From: RGIG8748 sp045576175
GTDB lineage: Bacteria > Bacillota > Clostridia > UMGS1810
Length of the DNA stretch: 22,308 nt
NCBI GenBank assembly: GCA_045576175.1
Contig: JAZNFW010000069.1
Span: 1 to 22,308 of the forward strand
Direction: 5' to 3'
Shown here: piece after piece, positions 1 through 6,306 of the stretch
Layout: the number at the start of each line of letters is the position of its first letter
Numbering within the stretch: position 1 is the first letter of the stretch
Notes under the pieces: generated by a model
The model's input: the letters and a program-made list of their open reading frames with translations, nothing else
Told to the model about the DNA's origin: nothing
The model's database searches: none
Position numbers and translations under genes: made by a program

Positions 1-98
1 AAATGGGTAACATCGGTGCCGTTATGGATGGCGATCTGGATGGTTTCATAAACGAGTACTTAAAGCAGGCTAATCTTGGAACATTAAACTTAAAATAA
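1..98 (+). CDS. 3' end of an unrecognised protein (partial)
   Basis: An open frame enters from the left edge and stops at TAA 96-98. The visible 31 residues begin with an in-frame ATG at base 3 and end in Leu-Asn-Leu-Lys, but the gene almost certainly starts upstream of the window. The tail is mixed polar and hydrophobic with a short acidic stretch (MDGDLDGF), and I recognise no family from it. The stop codon is followed within a few bases by a strong hairpin terminator, which supports this being a real gene end. The gene converges on the amidohydrolase encoded on the other strand. No function is proposed. Confidence 0.6.
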   Translation, partial: MGNIGAVMDGDLDGFINEYLKQANLGTLNLK

Positions 99-101
99 AA
101 A

Positions 102-130
102 ACGACGCTTACGCGTCGTGTTTTATTTTA
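102..130. terminator. bidirectional intrinsic terminator
   Basis: A perfect 7-bp GC-rich stem (ACGACGC 102-108, GCGTCGT 113-119) encloses the loop TTAC. It is flanked by an A-run at 95-102 and a T-rich run at 121-129. It can therefore terminate the + strand partial gene and also the - strand amidohydrolase, whose stop codon at 123-125 lies just beyond the stem. Confidence 0.85.
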
Positions 131-1268
131 GATAATCTGTAGCAAATTTATAAAAAACATTTGCACAAATCTCAATAGCATCTTCAGATGCCACAAATCT
201 TGAACTGTGCAGTGGCTCATCTGTACCATCTTTTACTCCGTACCAGAAGTACGCAGAAGGCACATACTTGCAAAAATACGAAAAGTCATCGCCAGTCATA
301 ACCGGCTTTGGCATTGTAATAACATTTTCACTTCCAATAACATCTTTTGCTGCACTAATGATGCCTTTTGTGGTGTTTACATCGTTTATCACAGGCGGAT
401 AGAGGAAGTTATACTTGTATTCCGCTTTGACGCCATAGGTTTTTGCGATTTCATTGGAGATATCCTTTAATTTATTTGAAATCTCTTTTCTTTTATCCTC
501 GCTGAAACTACGGAAAGTACCGAGAATTTTTGCTCTTTCGGGGATTATGTTTACGCTTCCGTTTGCATCTATTGTGCACACAGAAAGCACACTTCCGTCT
601 TTTAAATCTTTAGCAATTTCCTCACATTCCATAACCATTTTTGATGCAGGCAGGATGGGATTTAAACCATATTCAGGTGTAGCACCGTGAGTGGTTTTAC
701 CAACAAAAACTATAGAAAAATCATCCGGCGATGCCATAAGAGCACCGTCTTTTATCATTATTTTTCCAACATCAAGTTCACTTGTGACATGACCGCCAAT
801 AGCACAGGTAACCTTGGGATTATCGAGGATTCCCTCGTTTATCATGGGTTCCGCTCCGCCGGTGGTCTCTTCTCCTGGTTGGAACACAATTTTTGCACAA
901 CCACTTAAATTTTCTTCGTTCTTTTTCAGCATTATTGCGCAAGCCAGTGCAGAAGCAATATGTATATCATGGCCGCAGGCATGCATTACGCCGTCATTTT
1001 CTGACGAAAAAGGCAATAGGGTTTCTTCGCATACAGGCAGTGCATCCATGTCTGCTCGGATTATAAGAACTTTGTCTTGCCCTTTGCCAATCTTTGCTAC
1101 AATGCCTGTTCCTGCTATGTTTCTTTCGTAGTTGATTTTATATTTGTCGAGTACAGAACAGATAGTGTCTGCGGTTTTGAATTCATTAAACGAAAGCTCA
1201 GGAAACATATGAATCTGTCTCCTCAATAAGATTATTTCGTCTTTTATTTTTTCGTATAGAGAATGCAT
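123..1268 (-). CDS. M20-family metallo-amidohydrolase (hippurate hydrolase / N-acyl amino acid hydrolase type)
   Basis: Probable cytoplasmic zinc-dependent hydrolase that removes an acyl group from an N-acylated amino acid. The start at 1268 gives 381 aa and has AAGGAGG seven bases upstream; a longer in-frame start at 1331 has no comparable site and would overlap the promoter. Visible peptidase M20D hallmarks are RADMDALPV (71-79), MHACGHDIH (95-103, with metal-binding Cys98, His100 and His103), FQPGEE (128-133, catalytic/metal Glu pair), a C-terminal GDDFSYF and LHSSRF, whose His is the usual last metal ligand. The length is normal for the family. Relatives act on hippurate, N-acetyl-diaminopimelate, indole-acetyl amino acids or peptides; the sequence alone does not fix the substrate. 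It is the only - strand gene in the window, is monocistronic with its own promoter, and no transporter gene lies beside it. Confidence 0.9.
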   Translation of the reverse strand: MHSLYEKIKDEIILLRRQIHMFPELSFNEFKTADTICSVLDKYKINYERNIAGTGIVAKIGKGQDKVLIIRADMDALPVCEETLLPFSSENDGVMHACGHDIHIASALACAIMLKKNEENLSGCAKIVFQPGEETTGGAEPMINEGILDNPKVTCAIGGHVTSELDVGKIMIKDGALMASPDDFSIVFVGKTTHGATPEYGLNPILPASKMVMECEEIAKDLKDGSVLSVCTIDANGSVNIIPERAKILGTFRSFSEDKRKEISNKLKDISNEIAKTYGVKAEYKYNFLYPPVINDVNTTKGIISAAKDVIGSENVITMPKPVMTGDDFSYFCKYVPSAYFWYGVKDGTDEPLHSSRFVASEDAIEICANVFYKFATDYLK

Positions 1269-1275
1269 ATATATG

Positions 1276-1282
1276 CCTCCTT
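1276..1282 (-). promoter_or_regulatory. ribosome-binding site deciding the amidohydrolase start
   Basis: Reading the - strand, AAGGAGG lies seven bases before the ATG at 1268-1266. It favours this start over the in-frame ATG 63 bases upstream at 1331. Confidence 0.85.
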
Positions 1283-1299
1283 TTACTGTGTACGAGACA

Positions 1300-1328
1300 A
1301 TTATACAATATATTTGATGTTTTGTACA
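1300..1328 (-). promoter_or_regulatory. putative sigma-A promoter of the amidohydrolase gene
   Basis: On the - strand a perfect TATAAT (1305-1300) is preceded, 17 bases upstream, by TGTACA (1328-1323), a 4/6 match to TTGACA. The -10 lies about 32 bases upstream of the start codon. The -35 is weak, so confidence is moderate. Confidence 0.5.
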
Positions 1329-1355
1329 CATATTTTTTTATATTTGCCGTATATA
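1328..1355 (+). promoter_or_regulatory. candidate sigma-E-like promoter of sipL
   Basis: ACATATT (1328-1334) resembles the ATATT core of sigma-E -35 elements. After 13 bases, CGTATATA (1348-1355) partly matches the -10 consensus CATACAnT. The placement, about 30 bases before the start codon, suits transcription of sipL. Matches in such AT-rich sequence are weak evidence; the call leans on the known sigma-E control of sipL in Clostridioides difficile. Confidence 0.3.
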
Positions 1356-1384
1356 TTTACTAAAAAAATATTGGGGGAAAAACT

Positions 1385-2941
1385 ATGTCGTTTGAATTAG
1401 AAAAAGAAAACATAAGAATCTACCAGCCGCTAAAAGCGGCAAATGTTAAGACCGTGGTTGATACAGATATTATAGTGCCGGACACAAAACCTGATGTGCT
1501 TAACATTCTGGATGTAAGTGCCATCTCTTCAATCGAGGAAAAGAAAATAAAAAGTGATAAGATATCTGTTTCGGGAAATGTGCAGTACAATGTCCTATAC
1601 TCCGGGGGAGAAGAAAATGTTGAGGTAAGGTGCATAAGATACAAAGTGCCATTCAGCGAAGAAATATCTGTCTCCGGTGCCGAGGAGGGAATGACCTCTT
1701 ATGCGGTGAGTAATGTTGACCATGTGGAATTCGGTATACAAAACAGCAGAAAAATAAATGTAAAGTCTGTCATTTCTTTCGATTGTGCTGCTGCGTCAAG
1801 AACTCTGGCAAGCTCCGTTGCAAGTGTAGAATCAGACACAAAACTACCGGTAAAAAAGGAAAAACTCAAAGCTTTGGATATGGCAGTATGCTGTCAGGAA
1901 AACTTCTTTGTAACAGACGAAATTCGTTTTTCTGAAAATTCGGCTCCTGTGGATGAACTTCTTAAAACCGATGTAAGACTTGTATCAAGAGAAATTAAGC
2001 CCATGAACAACAAATTGGTCGTTAAAGGAAGTCTTATAACCGATATACTATATTGTGCAGAAGGAGAGCTTTATCGGCTAGAAAATGAAAGCCCTTTTAC
2101 CGAGGTCATAGATGCAGAAGGGTTAACTTCGGATATGCACACCGATATCAAATATTCAATTCATAGCATAGATTGTGATATAACAGGAGATGAAGCGGAT
2201 AAATACATAAGCTTTGAGGGTAACGTTGATGTTTTGGTAAAAGCCTTTGTTGAGAATGAACACGAAATCATTTCCGACGCCTTCTGCCCGGATTATGAAA
2301 CAGAAATTTTAAGAGAAACACACACAGTGCTTAGGGTGGAAGACAGTTACAAAGAGAATTTTTCTTTAAATGAAATGACAAGCCTGTCTGATGCAAGTCC
2401 GGACATATTAAGGGTCCATAGCCTAAGCGTGACGCCACATACCGACACTGTTACGGCTATGGACGGTTATGCAACGATTGAAGGTTATCTAGATGCTAAG
2501 CTACTATATATGAGCGGTTCTAATTCACATCCCTTGTGCATGGCAAATAAAAAGCTACCTTATTCATTAAGAGTAAATAACAAGAGCATCACAGCTGATA
2601 CAGATATAGATATATCCGTTTCTCTGGAACATTCGGGTTATGTATTAAAATCAGAAAAAGATTTTGAAATAAGGGCAGCACTAAAGGCTGACGGTAAAAT
2701 CATATCACAAAAGCAAGTAGAGATAATTTCTGATATATGCGTTAACGAAGAAAAACCCCTTTCCAAAGAAAATCAGCCGGGCATTGTAATATATTTTGCC
2801 GATGAAGGCGAAAGTCTGTGGGAAATTTCAAAAAGATACAATACCACAATAGATGAACTCGCACAGATAAATAGTATTGAAACCGATGCACCCATAGCTC
2901 ACAGGCAACAGCTTATAATCCCAAAAAGAAGGATAATTTGA
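1385..2941 (+). CDS. sipL: SipL-like spore coat morphogenesis protein (DUF3794 repeats plus LysM)
   Basis: Likely mother-cell protein that works with SpoIVA to attach the coat to the forespore surface, the role established for SipL in Clostridioides difficile. The 518 aa length matches that family. The N-terminal part opens with the DUF3794-type pattern of a hydrophobic strand, then VVDTDIIVPDTKPDVLNIL (24-42) and ISVSGNVQYNVLYSG. Related segments recur near residues 165-250 and 320-400, giving about three divergent copies. Residues 466-515 form a LysM domain with GESLWEISKRYNTTIDELAQ; in SipL this domain contacts SpoIVA rather than acting as a wall anchor. No signal peptide or membrane segment is seen, as expected for a mother-cell cytosolic factor. 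The ATG at 1385 follows GGGGGA. The gene runs divergently from the amidohydrolase and is followed 49 bases later by a D-Ala-D-Ala carboxypeptidase gene, possibly a second sporulation-stage gene. Confidence 0.85.
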   Translation: MSFELEKENIRIYQPLKAANVKTVVDTDIIVPDTKPDVLNILDVSAISSIEEKKIKSDKISVSGNVQYNVLYSGGEENVEVRCIRYKVPFSEEISVSGAEEGMTSYAVSNVDHVEFGIQNSRKINVKSVISFDCAAASRTLASSVASVESDTKLPVKKEKLKALDMAVCCQENFFVTDEIRFSENSAPVDELLKTDVRLVSREIKPMNNKLVVKGSLITDILYCAEGELYRLENESPFTEVIDAEGLTSDMHTDIKYSIHSIDCDITGDEADKYISFEGNVDVLVKAFVENEHEIISDAFCPDYETEILRETHTVLRVEDSYKENFSLNEMTSLSDASPDILRVHSLSVTPHTDTVTAMDGYATIEGYLDAKLLYMSGSNSHPLCMANKKLPYSLRVNNKSITADTDIDISVSLEHSGYVLKSEKDFEIRAALKADGKIISQKQVEIISDICVNEEKPLSKENQPGIVIYFADEGESLWEISKRYNTTIDELAQINSIETDAPIAHRQQLIIPKRRII

Positions 2942-2958
2942 GTAATATAAGACAACTT

Positions 2959-2990
2959 TCACCTCATACAAATTAGTATGAGGTGATTTT
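2959..2990 (+). promoter_or_regulatory. hairpin overlapping the carboxypeptidase ribosome-binding site
   Basis: A perfect 11-bp inverted repeat, TCACCTCATAC (2959-2969) and GTATGAGGTGA (2976-2986), has the loop AAATTA and four T residues before the ATG at 2991. The 3' arm contains the only plausible Shine-Dalgarno (GAGGTGA), so folding would hide it. The stem plus TTTT could also act as a weak terminator after sipL. That the repeat exists is certain; its regulatory role is inferred. Confidence 0.6.
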
Positions 2991-4130
2991 ATGCTTAAAA
3001 ATTCTGTTTGCGTTTTAATTGTTTTGTGTATTTTGTGTACCAGTGTATATGCCAGTGTAGAAGGGCTTTCGTGCACAAGTGCGCTGCTTATGGATTATGA
3101 CAGCGGTGAAGTGCTTTATGAAATGAATCCTCACGAAAGACTTCCACTAGCTAGTGTAACCAAAATAATGACAATGCTAATTACAATGGAGGAAATAGAG
3201 AGTGGACGCCTTAAGTATAGTGATATAGTAACCGGAAGTGCTTATGCAAAAAGTATGGGCGGGTCCACAATATTTCTGGACGAGGGCGAAGAGATTACGG
3301 TAGACGAACTTCTTAAAGGTATTGCAGTTGCATCGGGTAATGATGCCTGTGTCGCTATTGCTGAGCACATTTCCGGAAACTGCGAGAGCTTTGTTGCCAG
3401 AATGAACGAGAGGGCTAAAAATCTTGGTATGACAAACACAAACTTTGTAAACTGTAATGGTCTCGATGCTCCGGAGCACTACAGCACCGCTTATGATATT
3501 GCCCTTATGTCAAGAGAACTTATGAAGCACGAGGATATATTTAAATACACAACAATATGGATGGATTCACTGCGAAACGGCGAATTTACACTGTCAAACA
3601 CAAACAAACTTGTAAGGTTTTATAACGGCTGTACAGGACTTAAAACAGGCTCTACCTCAAAAGCCGGCTTTTGCATAAGTGCTACAGCAAAAAGAGACGG
3701 TATGCATCTTATCGCAGTAATAATGAACGCACCCACATCCAAAGAAAGACAGGCGGATGCATCGTCACTTCTCAATTACGGTTTTGGTAAATACAAAAGC
3801 TCAGTTGCTGTAAAGAAAGGGGAGAGTGTAAAAGACCTCAACGTCGAAAGAGGTACAAAACCCAGTGTTTCTTTATCTTGCAAGGATGAGGTAAAGGTCC
3901 TTTGCGACAAAAATTCTAATGATGAATTAAAAATTGAATACAGTCTTCCAGACTTTGTAAAGGCACCTGTAAAAGCTGGAGAAAAGGCAGGCGAGGCACT
4001 TTGCTACAAAGGCGATAAACTGATGGGCAAGACAGATATTCTATACACTGAGGATGTTGGAAAAATCAGTTTTCCATATGCATACGGAAAAATCATAGAT
4101 ACTTGGCTGGGAAACAAAAATCAATTTTAA
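2991..4130 (+). CDS. D-alanyl-D-alanine carboxypeptidase, peptidase S11 (DacF/DacB-like PBP)
   Basis: Penicillin-binding DD-carboxypeptidase that removes the terminal D-Ala from peptidoglycan stem peptides outside the membrane. The 379 aa protein begins with a signal peptide (MLKN, a hydrophobic run, then a likely cut after Tyr-Ala near residue 21). All three active-site motifs are present: SVTK (nucleophile Ser55, Lys58), SGN (115-117) and KTG (218-220). After about residue 260 comes a beta-rich region consistent with a PBP5 C-terminal domain. No clear C-terminal amphipathic anchor is seen. The gene follows the spore coat gene sipL by 49 bases and ends at a strong terminator, so it may belong to a sporulation pair like DacB or DacF, which trim spore cortex; a vegetative DacA role cannot be excluded. 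Its ribosome-binding site lies inside an 11-bp hairpin. Confidence 0.93.
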   Translation: MLKNSVCVLIVLCILCTSVYASVEGLSCTSALLMDYDSGEVLYEMNPHERLPLASVTKIMTMLITMEEIESGRLKYSDIVTGSAYAKSMGGSTIFLDEGEEITVDELLKGIAVASGNDACVAIAEHISGNCESFVARMNERAKNLGMTNTNFVNCNGLDAPEHYSTAYDIALMSRELMKHEDIFKYTTIWMDSLRNGEFTLSNTNKLVRFYNGCTGLKTGSTSKAGFCISATAKRDGMHLIAVIMNAPTSKERQADASSLLNYGFGKYKSSVAVKKGESVKDLNVERGTKPSVSLSCKDEVKVLCDKNSNDELKIEYSLPDFVKAPVKAGEKAGEALCYKGDKLMGKTDILYTEDVGKISFPYAYGKIIDTWLGNKNQF

Positions 4131-4146
4131 AAGTTCTATTTATATT

Positions 4147-4181
4147 GAGGATGCAAAAGTACGCTTTTGCATCCTCTTTTT
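4147..4181 (+). terminator. strong intrinsic terminator after the carboxypeptidase gene
   Basis: A perfect 13-bp stem (GAGGATGCAAAAG 4147-4159 with CTTTTGCATCCTC 4164-4176) has a TACG tetraloop and a five-T tract (4177-4181). It ends the sipL-carboxypeptidase unit. Confidence 0.95.
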
Positions 4182-4192
4182 ATAAAAAAACC

Positions 4193-4221
4193 TTGAATAT
4201 ATGAAGGGAATTTGTTATAAT
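4193..4221 (+). promoter_or_regulatory. sigma-A promoter of metA
   Basis: TTGAAT (4193-4198) and TATAAT (4216-4221) are separated by 17 bases. This is a near-consensus housekeeping promoter just downstream of the preceding terminator. The predicted leader is only about 50 bases, too short for the S-box or T-box elements that often control methionine genes. Confidence 0.8.
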
Positions 4222-4279
4222 TATTCATATATAATGTTAAGTGGTGTATTTTGTACAATTTTTGAAAAGGAGTGATACA

Positions 4280-5197
4280 ATGCCAATCAAAATTCCCGCG
4301 GATTTACCGGCAAACAGCATTTTGAGTGATGAAAATATATTTTGTATTACAGAGAAAAGGGCACTTAAGCAGGACATACGACCTTTAAAAATAGCCCTTC
4401 TTAATATTATGCCTACCAAAATTGTAACCGAAACTCAGCTTATAAGACTACTTGGCAATACACCGCTTCAGATAGAAATCGATTTTATCTACACTAGCAC
4501 ATATAGGAGCAAAAACACAAGTGCTGAGCACCTAAATAACTTTTACAAGACCTTTGACCAGATAAAAAATTCCAAATATGACGGTATGATTATAACCGGT
4601 GCTCCGGTTGAGCTTATGAAGTTTGAGGATGTGGATTACTGGGACGAATTAAAGGAAATTATGGAGTGGACCAAGACCAATGTAACAAGCACCTTCCACA
4701 TTTGCTGGGCAGCTCTTGCGGGTATGTACTATCACTACGGTATAGAAAAAAGAGAGCTTCCCAAGAAACTTTCCGGTGTGTATGAACACAAGGTACTAAG
4801 AAAAAAATCGATGCTTGTACGCGGTTTTGACGATGTCTTCTTTGCTCCGCATTCCAGATACTCAACTGTAGATATATCTGATGTAAAAGCTTGCCCCAGT
4901 CTCTCTCTTGTTGCAGAGTCTCAGGAAGCCGGTGCGTACATTATTACAAGCAAAGACAAAAAGCAGATTTTTGTTACAGGTCACAGTGAGTACGACCGCG
5001 ACACCTTAAAACTTGAGTATGAACGCGATGTTTCGCTTGGACTTGATATTGACATCCCCGCTAATTATTTCAAAGACAATAACCCAAGTAAAACACCGGT
5101 TGTAAGATGGCGTTCACACGCTAATCTTTTGTTCTACAACTGGCTTAACTACCATGTATATCAAACAACTCCGTATGATATTAACGAAATAAAATAA
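4280..5197 (+). CDS. metA: homoserine O-acyltransferase (MetA), probably acetyl-specific
   Basis: Acylates the hydroxyl of L-homoserine, the committed step into methionine synthesis, in the cytoplasm. The ATG at 4280 gives 305 aa and follows AAAGGAGTG with good spacing; an in-frame ATG at 4241 lacks such a site. The catalytic residues fall at the family's standard numbering: Cys142 in FHICWAALAG, and His235 and Glu237 in VTGHSEYD. Position 111 is Glu within GAPVE. In characterised MetA enzymes Glu111 goes with acetyl-CoA use and Gly111 with succinyl-CoA, so homoserine O-acetyltransferase activity is the better guess despite the usual 'succinyltransferase' name. The gene has its own promoter. 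There is no terminator before the nuclease gene 37 bases downstream, so read-through is likely. No other methionine gene is adjacent. Confidence 0.93.
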   Translation: MPIKIPADLPANSILSDENIFCITEKRALKQDIRPLKIALLNIMPTKIVTETQLIRLLGNTPLQIEIDFIYTSTYRSKNTSAEHLNNFYKTFDQIKNSKYDGMIITGAPVELMKFEDVDYWDELKEIMEWTKTNVTSTFHICWAALAGMYYHYGIEKRELPKKLSGVYEHKVLRKKSMLVRGFDDVFFAPHSRYSTVDISDVKACPSLSLVAESQEAGAYIITSKDKKQIFVTGHSEYDRDTLKLEYERDVSLGLDIDIPANYFKDNNPSKTPVVRWRSHANLLFYNWLNYHVYQTTPYDINEIK

Positions 5198-5234
5198 CAT
5201 TGTGCAGTTAATGTGTAAATAGGGGTAATTTGTT

Positions 5235-6302
5235 ATGGAATCGGTAAAAATACTTCATATGGCCGATATTCATATCGGCAGAAAATTAACAAGCTTAAAT
5301 CCCAGAAAAGCCAATCAAAGAAGTTCTGAGGTCATTATGACACTGGAAGATACACTTGACCGCTTTGACGATGCCAGGATTGTGCTTTTAGCAGGAGATA
5401 TATTCGAAGAGGATTGTCCTAGTTCTACAGTTGAATATGTTGCCAGTATTTTTGGCAAACACAAGGATAAGAGATTTTTCCTCTCTTGCGGGAATCACGA
5501 TTGCATAGAATGTGCGGCAATTAAAATCTTTTTGTCTGTTATGCCGGATAATGTGTATGTTTTTCCGGAAAAGACTCAGAAAGTTGTGCTTGATGATATG
5601 AATGTCGAGGTGTACGGCGCTAGCTTTGTTGCACCTAATATGTATTCATCGCTTCTAAGTGGATTTGCAGCCGATGATAGCGACAGAATAAAGCTTATGG
5701 TCCTTCATGGCGATGTCAGCTCGCAGTCATCCTTTAACCCAATTTCAAGAGACGATATAGGAATTAGCGGACTTAATTATCTGGCACTCGGGCACATCCA
5801 TTCATTTTCGGGGATGCTTTCCAAAGATGGCGTTCTGTATGCTTATCCCGGTGTTATGGAACCGGGTGGCTTTGACGAAACAGGGGAGTGCGGTGTAATA
5901 TACGGAGATATATCCAAAACGGAATCTAATCTTTCCTTTTACCCGGTATCCCGCAGAAGATATCATACCAAAACAATAGACATTACAGGTCTTGCGTCTG
6001 ACGATGCTGTTTTGGGATTGATTAAGAATGAAGTTAATGAAGATGACCTTTACAAGATTACTTTTGTCGGCTCACCTGATTTTTCGGCACCTGACCTTAT
6101 TTTGTATGAGGATGTAACAGAAGCTTTTTATGTAGAATTTGCCAATAGGTGCGTAGATGCCAGAAGCATTATGGATTACATAAACGAGGATTCCCTAAGG
6201 GGTAAAACCGCCAAGGCACTTTCGCTTCTTAAGGAAACCTATGGCGAAGATGTGTACGAAAAAGCGTGCAATATACTTACCGCATTAATGTGCAAGGATT
6301 GA
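5235..6302 (+). CDS. YhaO/SbcD-like metallophosphoesterase, DNA repair nuclease
   Basis: Probable manganese-dependent exonuclease subunit of a Mre11/SbcD-type complex. All calcineurin-like phosphoesterase motifs are in order: ADIH (Asp11, His13), GDIF (Asp55), GNHD (86-89), LHGD (157-160) and GHIH (186-189). The remaining C-terminal part, about 150 residues, resembles the small capping domain seen in YhaO-type proteins. The length of 355 aa is within the family range. The start ATG follows AGGGG. The stop is only four bases from the start of the next gene, an SbcC/YhaN-like ATPase, and this tight pairing is the normal arrangement for nuclease and ATPase subunits. The likely role is cleaning of blocked or hairpin DNA ends. 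YhaO rather than classical SbcD is preferred because the partner ATPase is YhaN-like. Confidence 0.88.
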   Translation: MESVKILHMADIHIGRKLTSLNPRKANQRSSEVIMTLEDTLDRFDDARIVLLAGDIFEEDCPSSTVEYVASIFGKHKDKRFFLSCGNHDCIECAAIKIFLSVMPDNVYVFPEKTQKVVLDDMNVEVYGASFVAPNMYSSLLSGFAADDSDRIKLMVLHGDVSSQSSFNPISRDDIGISGLNYLALGHIHSFSGMLSKDGVLYAYPGVMEPGGFDETGECGVIYGDISKTESNLSFYPVSRRRYHTKTIDITGLASDDAVLGLIKNEVNEDDLYKITFVGSPDFSAPDLILYEDVTEAFYVEFANRCVDARSIMDYINEDSLRGKTAKALSLLKETYGEDVYEKACNILTALMCKD

Positions 6303-6306
6303 TGGT

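Noticed and set aside
814..1131. Open frame of 105 residues on the + strand opposite the amidohydrolase
   Set aside because: The - strand reading has all M20 motifs; this frame is its antisense shadow.
4182..4279. S-box or T-box riboswitch before metA
   Set aside because: The leader after the predicted transcription start is only about 50 bases and lacks the needed helices.
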